64,000 nucleotides of DNA from Streptomyces globisporus (GCA_014649555.1 BMTG01000003.1:310001-374000); one strand, 5' to 3'; positions 27,109 through 36,175 are shown, numbered from the stretch's first letter. The notes: generated by a model from the letters alone, not told the origin. Program-made: numbers and translations.

Positions 27109-28220
27109 AGCCGGCCCTCGCCGTCCGAGGCAGCCTCGGCGTCCTGCGGCACGCTCACTGGATCGATCACGGTCGTGCACCGGGTCCAGCGGGTGACCTC
27201 CTTCTCTTCGGGGCGCCCCACCACCTCCGGTTCGACGGCCGGCGGGCCGTCGAGCAGGCCATGGGCCTCGCAGTAGTGGTCGTCGTACACCGTCCCCAGA
27301 TACCGCTGGGGACCGTCGGGGAAGATCGCCGCGATCCGGGTGTCCGCGGGCATCGTGCGCGCGACCCAGCCGGCGACCAGAGCGACAGCCCCGACGCTCC
27401 ACCCGCCGGTGGCGTAGTGGGAGGAGGCCAGTTGCCGGCAGGTCCAGACCGCCTCGGACGGGGCGACCCAATGCACTTCGGAGAAGTTCTCGTAGGCGAC
27501 GTTGCGCGGGTAGATGCTCGATCCGAGGCCACGCATCAGGCGGGTGCGGGCCGGCTGACCGAAGATGGTCGACCCGACGGTGTCCACTCCGACCAGTTGC
27601 AAGTCGGGATAGAGCTGGCGCAGCACTCGCGAGACACCAGCGGAGTGCCCGCCCGTCCCGACGCTGCACACCAATACGTCGATGTGGCCCAGCTGAGAGG
27701 CCAGCTCCAGCGCGAGCGGGGTGTAGGCAGCGACGTTGTCGGGATTGTTGTACTGGTCCGGGCACCATGAGTCGGGGTGCTGTTCCTGCAGTTGGGTAAC
27801 ACGGTCGCGGCGTGCCTGCTGCCAGCCGCCGGTCGGGTGGGGCTCGGACACGACGTTGACGCGTGCCCCGTAGGCGGTGAGGAGCCGGGTCATGGACGAC
27901 TCGAGGCCGGGGTCGGTGACCAGGGTGACGGGGTGTCCGTACACCATGCCCGCCAGAGCCAGCCCCAGGCCGAGCGTGCCGCTGGTGGACTCGATGATCA
28001 TCCCGCCGGGGCACAGATCCCCACGGGCACGGGCCCGCTCCACCATGTGCAGCGCCGGGCGGTCTTTGATGCCACCGGGATTGAAGCCTTCGAGCTTTGC
28101 CCAGAAGCCGTGTCCGGCCGGGGCCAGAGGTTCGGCGACCCGAAGTAGTGGGGTGTCTCCGACCAGCCCGGAGAGGCTGGAGTTGGCGGATGTGAGGTCG
28201 TTGGCTGTCAGAGGGTGCAT
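27105..28220 (-). CDS. CysK2-like PLP-dependent cysteine synthase
   Basis: A 371-aa fold-type II PLP enzyme of the cysteine synthase/CBS family. The PLP lysine is K52 in [11 protein letters not shown], and the phosphate-binding Ser/Thr/Gly loop and substrate loop are [12 protein letters not shown] and [28 protein letters not shown] is the second glycine loop, and [16 protein letters not shown] lies near the end. The length and C-terminal tail fit mycobacterial CysK2, an S-sulfocysteine synthase acting on O-phosphoserine or O-acetylserine plus thiosulfate, better than housekeeping CysK (about 310 aa). It is followed without a gap by an MFS gene. ATG 28220 is the first start; about 620 bases separate it from the His-rich protein gene upstream. 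Confidence 0.85.
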   Translation of the reverse strand: MHPLTANDLTSANSSLSGLVGDTPLLRVAEPLAPAGHGFWAKLEGFNPGGIKDRPALHMVERARARGDLCPGGMIIESTSGTLGLGLALAGMVYGHPVTLVTDPGLESSMTRLLTAYGARVNVVSEPHPTGGWQQARRDRVTQLQEQHPDSWCPDQYNNPDNVAAYTPLALELASQLGHIDVLVCSVGTGGHSAGVSRVLRQLYPDLQLVGVDTVGSTIFGQPARTRLMRGLGSSIYPRNVAYENFSEVHWVAPSEAVWTCRQLASSHYATGGWSVGAVALVAGWVARTMPADTRIAAIFPDGPQRYLGTVYDDHYCEAHGLLDGPPAVEPEVVGRPEEKEVTRWTRCTTVIDPVSVPQDAEAASDGEGRL

Positions 28221-28844
28221 GGTTCGCTCTCGATCGATGTGCGTGTGGGGGACTACTCATCTCGCGTGGCGTGCTGGCCTAGATCCGCCACCGGCAGATC
28301 ACGGCGAGCTTCTGTCGCCCTGGCCGCGCTCCTTCCGATCTGCTCCGCCCACGCGCCTTGCGCGGCGACAGCAGCAGCGTGAGCGTGAACGCGCTGGTGA
28401 AAGTCGCCCCATGGGCGGAGCTGGACGCCGTCCGTCGGGTCATCGACTCCCCCACGTCAGGGGGCAGGGCCCGGCAGGCAGGGCTGTGGCACGGAACGGG
28501 TGCGTTGGCGGGGCCAGTGCCCACCGATGCGCCCAACTCGAAGGGCTACGGGTAACGCGGCGCAGGGGCACCAGGGTTGGGTGCCACGTTGCCAAGGGAT
28601 TTACGGGGGAACCGAGCGTCACAGATGCTCCGAACGACAGCCGCGGGGCCGGGACTCTGGGTACGCGGCGGGCAGGTCAGAAGGTCAGCAATGCGGCCTC
28701 GCGATACATGACCGTCGCCTCCTCTGGCGGGAGTTGGCGATGCGGATGCGCGGGCACCGGGAACTGTTCGCGCTCTGTCAGTAGCTCAGAGTGACCGAAG
28801 ATGGCGTCAGGTGAGACAGGTCGACCAGTTCGGGAGTGCTGGGC
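28221..28844. other. Long gap, possible gene relic
   Basis: 624 bases without a gene I can support. On the minus strand a frame ends as LAVICRWRI just before a stop at 28279, recalling the LQLLRI/AVLRI ends of DUF6153-type proteins here, but the rest of the frame is not convincing. Confidence 0.35.
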
Positions 28845-29297
28845 CTAGATCCGCAGGACCGCTGGGGCTGCCAATGGTGGTGACGCCAGCTCGTTCGTCG
28901 CCAGCCCTGCGGCCGCCCACGCATGAGCGTTCCACGCCTGGACGGCATCCAGCGGAGTGGTGCTGGGGGCGGGCAGATCTGCGCCATTCTGCGGCTGCCC
29001 GGAGGCGCACTCCTCCACCCCGTGAGCCGTCTCGTGGTCACCGCTGCCGTCGGGAGCGCCCTGCCCGGCCGATCCGGCGGCAGGCTCAGCTTCGCCGTGC
29101 CCCGTCGGGGCACCGTGCGTGAGGGCGGCCGTTGACGTCGGCAGGACGCTGGTCACGTGGCCGGCGGCACTTTCCCCGCTCAGGCCGTGGGCGTACAGCA
29201 GGCTGAGCAAAGCCGTGGCGAGCCACAGCAGGCGCAGCGGACCCGCCGACTTGGAGCGGGTCCGCAGCAGGCTGAGAGACCGCCGGGCCGTGAACAT
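28845..29297 (-). CDS. Small His-rich exported protein (DUF6153/LpqS-like)
   Basis: A 150-aa protein with one N-terminal membrane or signal segment (LRLLWLATALLSLLYAHGLS, residues 21-40) and a long His, Gly and Ala-rich outer part: HGAPTGHGE, GSGDHETAHGVEECASG, then a proline stretch and the ending PLAAPAVLRI. The ending and layout resemble streptomycete DUF6153 proteins such as the one at 45099-45500. It occupies the place that lpqS holds before cysK2 in the mycobacterial copper operon. Metal binding at the cell surface is inferred from composition. ATG 29297 has AGGA upstream inside a palindrome (29305-29321) that could be a repressor site. Confidence 0.7.
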   Translation of the reverse strand: MFTARRSLSLLRTRSKSAGPLRLLWLATALLSLLYAHGLSGESAAGHVTSVLPTSTAALTHGAPTGHGEAEPAAGSAGQGAPDGSGDHETAHGVEECASGQPQNGADLPAPSTTPLDAVQAWNAHAWAAAGLATNELASPPLAAPAVLRI

Positions 29298-29304
29298 GCC
29301 GTAA

Positions 29305-29321
29305 TCCTAACCGCATTAGGA
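29305..29321. promoter_or_regulatory. Palindrome TCCTAA-N5-TTAGGA
   Basis: TCCTAACCGCATTAGGA has perfect 6-bp arms with a 5-nt spacer. The core CTAA-N5-TTAG is the same as in the sites before the blaI and envelope genes. It overlaps the ribosome site of the His-rich protein gene, so repressor binding would block transcription close to the start codon. Confidence 0.55.
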
Positions 29322-29693
29322 GCACGCTCCAGCACCATCGCATCTGAACAGTGCATGAATTGGCCAACGCGAAAATTCGTGAGTGTTGATTTCGGGTGGT
29401 CACAGGGGGTGGCGGCCTCCAGTCATAGACCTTTCTGGCTGAACTGCGGGACCGGTGTGGCGGCGAAGGGGAAGTTCAGCCCGTCCAGTAATGGCGGGTT
29501 CCTGGTGGATATGAGTGGACGTAAGGGCCCGATAACTGTTTACAGTTCAGCTATTTCTCCACGCACCAGTGGCCCAGGGAGCGAGCACCGCACCTCAATC
29601 CGGATACCGGCATCTCCTGGTTCCGACGGCGGTCGCCGCATCCAGTCCCTGCGGATCCAGGCGAGCGGCTGGCAGCCCTCTGTCAATGAACGC
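29322..29693. other. Divergent intergenic region
   Basis: About 370 bases, less GC-rich than its surroundings, between the divergent His-rich protein and blaI genes. It should hold both promoters. A -35-like TGTCAA at 29681-29686 and a -10-like TAAGAT at 29705-29710 fit blaI. I see no gene. Confidence 0.5.
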
Positions 29694-29708
29694 ACTAAGT
29701 AGATTAAG
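29694..29708. promoter_or_regulatory. BlaI-type operator, CTAA-N5-TTAA
   Basis: ACTAAGTAGATTAAG overlaps the likely -10 (TAAGAT) of the first blaI/M56 operon, as expected for autorepression by a BlaI/MecI protein. Confidence 0.6.
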
Positions 29709-29790
29709 ATGACCCTCTACGAGCCACTTGGTGCGGGTCGTCCCACGAGGGATTCGGGGACGTGCGGTGGCGTTCAGCTGAGGTGGAGCA

Positions 29791-30159
29791 GTGGTACGTG
29801 GGTTCGGTGAACTCGAGGCGGAGATCATGGACAGACTGTGGTCCTGGGGCTCCGGCACGGTCCGTGAAGTGGTGGATGACCTGAACGAGACGCGGCCGGT
29901 CGCGTATACCACCGTCATGACCGTGGCCGACATCCTGCACCGCAAAGGGTGGCTGGGCAGGGAAAAGGAAGGCCGGGCCTGGCTCTACGCCCCCGCCCGC
30001 AGTCGCGCGGCGTACACCGCCGGGCTCATGCAAGAGGCACTTGGCGACAGCCCGGACCGCACCGCCGCGCTGGCCCACTTCGTCGAAGGCATCACGCCAG
30101 ACGAGGCTGAGGAACTGCGCGCCGCTCTGCGCACAGCGCGCCGCAGGAGCACAAGGTGA
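29791..30159 (+). CDS. BlaI/MecI/CopY family repressor 1
   Basis: A 122-aa winged-helix repressor. GELEAEIMDRLWSWGSGTVR begins helices 1-2, VREVVDDLNETRPVAYTTV is helices 2-3 with the family-defining RxxAYTTVMT recognition stretch, and the wing is LHRKGWLGREKEGRAWLYAP. The C-terminal helices (AAYTAGLMQEALG and later) form the dimer interface that is cleaved in classical systems. It binds CTAA/CTAC-type palindromes in other actinobacteria. The start is GTG 29791. It is coupled by GTGA to an M56 protease gene. The operator at 29694 implies autoregulation. A second, closely similar pair is at 41087-42366. Confidence 0.92.
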   Translation: MVRGFGELEAEIMDRLWSWGSGTVREVVDDLNETRPVAYTTVMTVADILHRKGWLGREKEGRAWLYAPARSRAAYTAGLMQEALGDSPDRTAALAHFVEGITPDEAEELRAALRTARRRSTR

Positions 30160-31067
30160 CCGCGGCTGCTCTGCTCACCTACGCGGCGGCCGTGGGCGTG
30201 GCCGGACCATTGGTGTTGCGGGGCCCACGCTGGGCACATCGATCGCCCGGGCCGGCGCTCGCGGTCTGGCTGGGGCTTTCGCTCTCCTTCATCGCCGCTG
30301 TGATCCTGGCGGCGGCGCAGGCTGTCCCACCTGATGGTCGTGTGCACATCGGCCTGATTGGTCTCCTGCACGCCTGCGGCCTGGCACTGGGGACACCGGT
30401 GGACGCTCCTGGAGCACGAGAAGCCGCGCTCGCTGTCGCCGGCTGGATACCGCCGGTCGCTGTGGTTCTCTGGGTCGGCTTCTGGTACTGCCGAGCCTTG
30501 CTGCAGGGCCGTAGATGGCGGCGCCGGCACGCGGCTGCAGTGGATCTCGTGGGGCGCTACGCGCCGCGGCACCAAGCCGTTGTCCTGCAGCATGATGCGC
30601 CGGCCGCGTACTGTCTGCCCGGCCGCGACCCCCGCATCGTGATCACGCAAGGGACGCTCGACGCGCTCTCTCCGCTCCAGCTCGCAGCCGTCCTCGCACA
30701 CGAGCGTGCCCACATCACAGGCCGCCACCATCTCGTACTGGCCGCCGTGGAGGCGTTCGGAAGGGCCTTCCCCGGCCTCCCGCTCGCGCGGCAGAGCCAC
30801 ACCGAGGTGGCTCTGCTACTGGAAATGCTGGCCGACGACCGGGCCGTACGCCGCCACGGCGGCGACGCTGTAGCCGTCGCCCTGTGCGAGGTGGCTGCGG
30901 GCAGCGCGCCCAAGGCAGCGTTCGCAGCAGGCGGATCCGGCGCCCTGGTGCGCATGCGCCGGGTCCTCACCCCCGCTCCCGCGCATCACCTCGCGTTGCG
31001 GAGCACGATTCTCCTGGCCGCCGGCCTGACTCCAGCCCTCCCCTTTCTGGTCGCATGTAGGGCATAG
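30156..31067 (+). CDS. M56 family membrane metalloprotease 1
   Basis: A 303-aa membrane zinc protease related to the protease half of BlaR1/MecR1. Three helices come first (about residues 5-25, 35-57, 93-115), and the cytosolic protease domain has AHERAHI (HExxH-type, His182, Glu183, His186) and a downstream acidic ligand in LLEMLADDRAVRR near residue 223. One hydrophobic helix is at the end. There is no penicillin-binding sensor domain, so the signal must be sensed in the membrane or by a partner. It is expected to inactivate the BlaI repressor co-translated with it. Confidence 0.9.
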   Translation: MTAAALLTYAAAVGVAGPLVLRGPRWAHRSPGPALAVWLGLSLSFIAAVILAAAQAVPPDGRVHIGLIGLLHACGLALGTPVDAPGAREAALAVAGWIPPVAVVLWVGFWYCRALLQGRRWRRRHAAAVDLVGRYAPRHQAVVLQHDAPAAYCLPGRDPRIVITQGTLDALSPLQLAAVLAHERAHITGRHHLVLAAVEAFGRAFPGLPLARQSHTEVALLLEMLADDRAVRRHGGDAVAVALCEVAAGSAPKAAFAAGGSGALVRMRRVLTPAPAHHLALRSTILLAAGLTPALPFLVACRA

Positions 31068-31207
31068 CCCGGCGGATGCGGAGAGCTCGCGCCTTCCCCG
31101 ACTTGCGCCTCCTGCGGCCCACCCGGTCCTCTTCGCAGCTCACGGCAGGACGGCGACGTCCCCGATGCCCGAGGCACGCGCCTTCACGCCACCGACCGGC
31201 TCCCTAC

Positions 31208-32098
31208 TCATCCAGCGGGGGCTGACTCCTCGGCCTCGTACGGGGTGGCGGACGGTCCCTTGAAGGGCGCGGACGGGTACCCGGTGTCGAAGTGCATGTA
31301 GTCGGGCACCTTGATGTTCTGCCAGACCCAGCCCTCCTCCGTGAACGCCCGCCAGACCGGACCCCCTTTGAGGATCTTGCCCTTTCCCTCGGTCCGCGCG
31401 GCGTATTTGGAACTCGGCGACCAGCTCTTGGTGCGCAGGTCCTTCCACGGGTTTTCAAACGGATTTATGTCGATCGCGCGGCCGTTGGCGTGCGGGGACT
31501 CCTTGAACGGGGCGTTGATCTGTTCGGGGCGACGGCAGTTGAATGCGGAGGTGTTGTCAGCGCGCAGGCTCGCGTTCAGGTCTCCGTCGTAGGACTCCAT
31601 CGGCTCCATACGACGGATGGGGAAGCCTTCCTCCAACAGTTGCGTGAAGATGCGGATGACGCTGGCCGCCACATCGGCGTTGACCACGAGGACGCCGCGG
31701 TGCACCTTGCCGTCGAAGCCCACGTGGTTCATCTCCACTCGGCGCAGCTGGTCGCGGCCGGCGGGACAGCCCCTGCGCCACAGTCCCGTCGCCACCATGC
31801 GGGACCACTGCGCGTCCGTGATCTTTTTGACGGCGGCGTCCAGGGACGGTGCGGGGGAAGCGGTGCGGGTCGGGCCGGAAGGGGCGGGGGGCCGCGCCGA
31901 AGTTTCATCGGAGCTGTCGGCTCCCGGCGTCGACGGGGCGGCCTCCTTGGCCGACGAGGACGAACAGCCTCCGGCCAGAAGTGCCGTCGTAGTGAGCAGT
32001 GCGAGGCTGCCGAGGGTGAGCTTCAGACGCTGTCCACCCCCGCGAGCCGACAGTGCCGTGTCCTTGCTCAGGTGGTGGAAGCGGGCTGCGTCGCGCAT
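31208..32098 (-). CDS. Lipoprotein M15 peptidase, VanY-like
   Basis: A 296-aa lipid-anchored zinc peptidase, probably a D-Ala-D-Ala or L-Ala-D-Glu type carboxypeptidase acting on peptidoglycan. The signal and lipobox are LTTTALLAGGCSSS, then a Ser/Pro/Thr linker. The M15 metal motifs are SPHANGRAIDINPFENPW (SxHxxGxAxD) and DYMHFDTG. I prefer ATG 32098 with GGAG upstream; a GTG at 32158 would add 20 residues ahead of the signal. It lies downstream of a GNAT gene on the same strand, probably one transcript from the BlaI-type operator at 33023. Confidence 0.85.
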   Translation of the reverse strand: MRDAARFHHLSKDTALSARGGGQRLKLTLGSLALLTTTALLAGGCSSSSAKEAAPSTPGADSSDETSARPPAPSGPTRTASPAPSLDAAVKKITDAQWSRMVATGLWRRGCPAGRDQLRRVEMNHVGFDGKVHRGVLVVNADVAASVIRIFTQLLEEGFPIRRMEPMESYDGDLNASLRADNTSAFNCRRPEQINAPFKESPHANGRAIDINPFENPWKDLRTKSWSPSSKYAARTEGKGKILKGGPVWRAFTEEGWVWQNIKVPDYMHFDTGYPSAPFKGPSATPYEAEESAPAG

Positions 32099-32235
32099 GC
32101 GCGCCGACTCCGGTGCGTGGCTGGTCAAGCAGAATCTCCTGGAGCGGCGCCGGAACACCCGTGCCGGGCAGGGGTGCCCCGTACGGGATGACGGATGATC
32201 TGGCTGGTCGGGTCTTGTTGGCCAGACGTGGTGAC

Positions 32236-33012
32236 TCAGTGCCGGTCTGGCGTCGTCCCTTCGCTCAGCGGGAGGTCGTACGCGAGGAGTTGGCGCCCCT
32301 CATGCGTGCGGATCTCTCCTTGACACCCCCAGCCGAGCCGGTCGTAATACGGTCCTGCCCCGCCCTCCACGGCGGTGACGAGAGTGACACGCGTGCGGCC
32401 CGCGTCGGTGGCATCCTCCGCGAACTGCGCGATCAACCAAGCCCCTATGCCACGGCGACGAGCATGCTCGGCCACGACGATGTAGTCCAGGACGGCGGTG
32501 ACGCCGGAGTGCCCGATGGCGGGAGCCTGCCGGGCTACTCGGTTTCGTATCAGCTTGCGGCCGTAGCGCAGCAGCCGGGTACGTAGGAAGTACAGCGCGA
32601 GACGGGGCCGCAGAAGCAGCCTCCCCAGGGCGCGGAAGAGCAGTCCGCGCCCGTTGTGGCGCAGCACATGACGGCGGTGCGCCTCCGGGTCGGTCGCACC
32701 GATTAGGAAGCCCGCCGGCCGCCCGCCGATCTCCGCGATGTAGGCGCGCGCGTCCGGACCGGTGAGGTAGGTCCTGTTGTACGCGGTCAAGAACTTCGGC
32801 CCGAGGCGGGCGAAGAAGCTGTCCGGGAAGTGCCTCAGATGCTCGGCGACCACGAACGGGAGGTCGTCAGGGTCCATGGGCCGTATGCGAAGGCCGATGA
32901 GCGTCGGAGGGCAGTCGTCTCTCCCCGCCGGCCCCGCAGGCACGGCGGGGATCTGGCCCGGGACAACTCGGGCAGGGCTCGGGTATGCGGCTGAGCGCTT
33001 GTCGGCGTCCAC
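32236..33012 (-). CDS. GNAT family N-acetyltransferase
   Basis: A 258-aa acetyltransferase. The acetyl-CoA site is the VLDYIVVAEHARRRGIGAWL segment (V-x-x-x-x-R/Q-x-x-G-x-G/A), near residue 185, followed by YYDRLGWGCQGE (motif B). The N-terminal 45 residues are extra and Pro-rich; the start may be GTG 33012 or further in. The substrate is unknown. The neighbours are an M15 wall peptidase downstream, and a divergent TVP38 gene that shares the operator region, so a role in envelope modification is a fair inference. Confidence 0.85.
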   Translation of the reverse strand: MDADKRSAAYPSPARVVPGQIPAVPAGPAGRDDCPPTLIGLRIRPMDPDDLPFVVAEHLRHFPDSFFARLGPKFLTAYNRTYLTGPDARAYIAEIGGRPAGFLIGATDPEAHRRHVLRHNGRGLLFRALGRLLLRPRLALYFLRTRLLRYGRKLIRNRVARQAPAIGHSGVTAVLDYIVVAEHARRRGIGAWLIAQFAEDATDAGRTRVTLVTAVEGGAGPYYDRLGWGCQGEIRTHEGRQLLAYDLPLSEGTTPDRH

Positions 33013-33022
33013 GGAGCTAAAG

Positions 33023-33054
33023 TACTACACCGCGTAGGAACTTAGTAGATCAGT
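33023..33054. promoter_or_regulatory. BlaI-type operator pair
   Basis: TACTACACCGCGTAG (33023-33037) is CTAC-N5-GTAG, the BlaI box form described in mycobacteria, and ACTTAGTAGATCAGT (33040-33054) follows as a weaker second site. They lie 11 bp before the GNAT-M15 start and 185 bp before the divergent TVP38 gene, and so may control both directions. Confidence 0.6.
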
Positions 33055-33238
33055 ACACTGAAGATCGGGAGATCACGGGAAGCGCAGAAGGACGGCCGTA
33101 CTGTTGTGGCCAGGAAGCTCGACGACGACGCGAGAAGAATCGGCACGCCGAGGTCAAGCGGATGCGCGACATTCGCCGACGGGCCCGGATCCAGTCGGCC
33201 CCACCCATACCGATCTGTACCGGACAAGGAAAATGAAG

Positions 33239-33910
33239 ATGCCGACGCTGCGGCCCAAGGCCCGACTCGCACTGCTCATCGGGCTGCTCGTGGCCGCCGC
33301 CTGTTCACTTTTTGCGTGGAATCCGGAGCGGCTGCTCACCCAAGGCTTCACATCCGTGGTGCCCGGAATCTGGGCAGGACCGGCGTTCGCCGTGGTATTC
33401 GCGCTGAGCACCCTCGCCTTCTTTCCGAAGCCGGTGCTCAACGTCGCCGCCGGGGCCGTTTTCGGTATCCCCGAAGGGCTGGCGCTGGCTGTGATCGGGA
33501 CCACCCTGGGCGCGGTGCTCGCTTTCGGCCTCGGCCGCAGCCTCGGCCGTGAGGCTCTCCAACCACTGTTGCGGGGGAAGATCCTCGCCGCCCTCGACCG
33601 CCGCCTCACCTATCAGGGTTTCGTCAGCGTGCTGCTGCTCCGCGCTGTGCCCGGCGTACCGTTCCAGGGGGTCAACTTCGCCGCAGCCTTCTCTGGAGTG
33701 CGCCCGTGGTCCTTCACGGCCGCGACCGCTCTCGGTGTGGTGCCCGGCACCGCCGCCTACGTGATCGCCGGAGCCACGGCCTCATCCCCCGCTTCGCCGG
33801 CCTTTCTCCTCTCGATCGCTGCCATCGTCGCGATGATGGTCCTCAGCCTCGCCATCGCGCGGCGGTCACGGCGTAATGGCACTCCGCCGAAGGCCGTCAA
33901 GCCGGTTTGA
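33239..33910 (+). CDS. TVP38/TMEM64 (VTT domain) membrane protein
   Basis: A 223-aa membrane protein of the SNARE-associated/DedA-like (VTT) superfamily with about six helices. The family core is LAFFPKPVLNVAAGAVFGIPEG followed by a G-rich helix GLGRSLGR and VSVLLLRAVPGVPFQGVNFAAAF, with ALGVVPGTAAYVIAG near the end. ATG 33239 has AAGGA 8 nt upstream; ATG 33233 is too close to it. Relatives act as lipid scramblases or carriers in membrane homeostasis. The divergent BlaI-type sites suggest it belongs to the envelope-stress set. Confidence 0.88.
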   Translation: MPTLRPKARLALLIGLLVAAACSLFAWNPERLLTQGFTSVVPGIWAGPAFAVVFALSTLAFFPKPVLNVAAGAVFGIPEGLALAVIGTTLGAVLAFGLGRSLGREALQPLLRGKILAALDRRLTYQGFVSVLLLRAVPGVPFQGVNFAAAFSGVRPWSFTAATALGVVPGTAAYVIAGATASSPASPAFLLSIAAIVAMMVLSLAIARRSRRNGTPPKAVKPV

Positions 33911-33952
33911 CCAACGGCGGGACGAGTCGGTAATCCCGTACTGGGACGTCGC

Positions 33953-35692
33953 TCAGTCGCAGGTGACTTCGTCGCGGGGCACGTATCGCGTCTCGAAGGT
34001 CTCCGTCTTGACCTCTCTGCCACCGTCCTTGAAGACCCGGTCGACCGCGACGTTGAAGCCTTCGAGCGGAGTCTGCGGCACACACTTCTCTCCGGATGCT
34101 CCCTCGCGGGTCGCCGGCTGCTTCACGATGGTGCGCGGGCCCTTGACCGATTCGATCTCGTCGTACTTCTTGGTGCCGAGGAAGGTGATCGTGACAGAGG
34201 TGTCCGTGGCACGCGCGTCGATGTATATGGCGTTGCCGGAGTCGTTCCGAAACTTCAGGTCGAGGCTGCCCCAGGCCACCGTCGCCTCCCGGCCCTCCGG
34301 ATAGCGCTCGATGTAGAACGAGTGCGCTCCGTACTCCACCGGCTTCACGCCGGCGAAGAAGATGGCGTTGAAGACCGTGGTGGCTACTGCGGAGACACCA
34401 CCTCCGGCCGCCTTCTCGAACTGATCGTTGTTGATGATGATGCCCTCTACGAACCCGTTGGCCTCGGTCCGCTCGCCCACAATGCGGTTGAAGCTCCAGG
34501 TCTCGTCGGGCAGTACAACCGACCCGTTGATCAGCTCTGCGGCACGGCCGATGTTGGTGACGCGGTAGGGGGTGGGCTCGAAATCGATCGTGAAGGTCGA
34601 CATCTGCTCCTTGATGCCCAGGCGGCCTACGTTGTCCCGGGTCAGTCTGGGCTCCATCTCCTCGACGCCCACCGCCCCTGTGCGGGCGGCCCCACTCTTG
34701 GGCAGCAGTGGCAATACGGCCTTCTGGAGCGCCGCGGCCGTGACCCCCTGTCCGGCCTTGCCTTCAGAGGCCACCGCCACTCGGCCGCCATCCAGGCGCA
34801 GCTCTGCGTTGACCGGCTCGTCGGTGGCCAGCGCGAGCGGACTTGCCACCGTCGGGTCGGCCAGAAGGCCCTTGCCGTCCAGCACCGGGGCCAGCGGCTT
34901 GTCCCCGTCAGGCTTCATGGTGAGGTGCTTGCCGAGCGTCGCCGGGCTGATCTCGATCTCCTGACCGCCGACGGTGAGCGTGACCGGCGCCGACATCGCG
35001 GGGGTGGCGAACTCCTTCATCGCGCGGTTGACTTCTGCCGCGCCGACCCGCGGTTCGGTCGTGCGGACCGGAAGCCGCACCGGCGCCTCCCCCCGGCCCG
35101 GGACCCCCGAAGCCAACTCCTCCACCGCGCCATCCACGTCCAGGGATCGCCCAGCGACCGGCCGCGCAGGCACCGGCTCGCCCGCGTGGAAGGTGACGGC
35201 GCCCTCCCGCGCCTTCCGGTCGTACTTCTTCGCCTCTTCGGCCAGTGACGCGCGGGCCTTCGCCTCCTCCACACGGATCACCGGCTCGACCTCGCGGTCA
35301 CCGCTCGTGAACAGGCGGCCGATCACGGTGAACGGATCGGACCCTGCCTGCGCGGCGCGGGCGACGGTCCTCTCCGTGTCCAGAGAGATGCCGGATACGC
35401 GGACGGTGCTATCACTGTCGCCGAGGCGCACCTTCACCGGCCTTGACCAGGCCCTACCCAGGCTGCTGTCCAACCTCTCCCGCGCCTGCGCGCTGCTAAG
35501 GCCCCCGATGTCCACACCGCCTACCCGGGCACCCGCGGGAACATTCTCGCCGGCGACGAGCAGCCCCACCAGATACAGCCCGCCGAAGCCGACACCCGCC
35601 ACTCCCGCGACGAGCGCGACATGGCGGCCTATGCGGCGACGCCCGGCCGACGTGATGTCGGCGGTTGAGCCGGGAAGAGATGGGCGACTCAC
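33953..35692 (-). CDS. VanW family cell-surface protein
   Basis: A 579-aa membrane-anchored extracytoplasmic protein. A single helix, HVALVAGVAGVGFGGLYLVG, near residue 30 anchors it. Two putative peptidoglycan-binding (PF12229-type) repeats follow: VGGVDIGGLSSAQARERL and then a second with VTLTVGGQEIEISPATLG. The VanW domain begins FTIDFEPTPYRVTNIGRAAE and contains ETWSFNRIVGERTEANGF and EYGAHSFYIERYPEGREATV. GTG 35692 with GAGGAG upstream is a clear start. VanW is an accessory protein of glycopeptide-resistance clusters of unknown biochemical function. This adds to the SanA, M15 and P60 genes as an envelope theme. Confidence 0.9.
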   Translation of the reverse strand: MSRPSLPGSTADITSAGRRRIGRHVALVAGVAGVGFGGLYLVGLLVAGENVPAGARVGGVDIGGLSSAQARERLDSSLGRAWSRPVKVRLGDSDSTVRVSGISLDTERTVARAAQAGSDPFTVIGRLFTSGDREVEPVIRVEEAKARASLAEEAKKYDRKAREGAVTFHAGEPVPARPVAGRSLDVDGAVEELASGVPGRGEAPVRLPVRTTEPRVGAAEVNRAMKEFATPAMSAPVTLTVGGQEIEISPATLGKHLTMKPDGDKPLAPVLDGKGLLADPTVASPLALATDEPVNAELRLDGGRVAVASEGKAGQGVTAAALQKAVLPLLPKSGAARTGAVGVEEMEPRLTRDNVGRLGIKEQMSTFTIDFEPTPYRVTNIGRAAELINGSVVLPDETWSFNRIVGERTEANGFVEGIIINNDQFEKAAGGGVSAVATTVFNAIFFAGVKPVEYGAHSFYIERYPEGREATVAWGSLDLKFRNDSGNAIYIDARATDTSVTITFLGTKKYDEIESVKGPRTIVKQPATREGASGEKCVPQTPLEGFNVAVDRVFKDGGREVKTETFETRYVPRDEVTCD

Positions 35693-36132
35693 TGGTTCTC
35701 CTCGTCTGTGGCTGCGGCGTGCTGCAGAGTGGGCCCGCACGGAGGGCTGCTTGCCGGGTAATAGTAAAAAAAGGTTTGTGGTGATTCCGTTAGCGCCGTC
35801 GTCAGGCCCGCTTCGCGGCCGGCACTGGCCTTCCCGACAGGGCAGAGGCTCGAAGCGGGCAGGTCGTTGGCACACCGGAGGACTGACCCGGCCGCAGGTT
35901 CCGCCGCGTGAGCTGCCTGTGCACGCAGACCGGAATCAGGCTTCTGAGTGACGGTCCGCTGGGGTCCGCCGCTACCTGCCTCCCCCGACCGACAGGCAAA
36001 CACCCCCCGGCGATCGACGGTGTAGGGCGGGCGGGCCGAGTGTGCACAATGGACACGACGGCTCCTCTTATCAGAGTGCTCAAGAGCAACGGCCCTTCCG
36101 TCTCACCGCAGGGCCGATTTGCCTCGGCCGGT
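35693..36132. other. Divergent intergenic region
   Basis: 440 bases between vanW and the promoter below. It includes an unusually A-rich stretch (TAATAGTAAAAAAAGG at 35761-35776), a likely promoter region for vanW. No gene seen. Confidence 0.45.
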
Positions 36133-36175
36133 TTGACACACACCCTAGCCTGCTAGGTAACTAAGTTGTTTAGTT
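36133..36175 (+). promoter_or_regulatory. Promoter overlapped by BlaI-type operator
   Basis: A consensus -35 TTGACA (36133-36138) is followed after 15-19 bp by possible -10 hexamers in TAGGTAACT. AACTAAGTTGTTTAGTT (36159-36175), the best CTAA-N5-TTAG palindrome in the window, overlaps the -10/+1 region. A repressor bound there would shut transcription toward the F510_1955 gene. Confidence 0.65.

Noticed and set aside
25816-28260. An 814-residue open frame on the minus strand
   Set aside because: Only the part from GTG 27108 has transporter character; the rest overlaps the CysK2-like gene in another frame.
28279-28536. Possible DUF6153-type relic ending LAVICRWRI
   Set aside because: Only the last few residues are suggestive; no membrane segment or His-rich part precedes them in frame.
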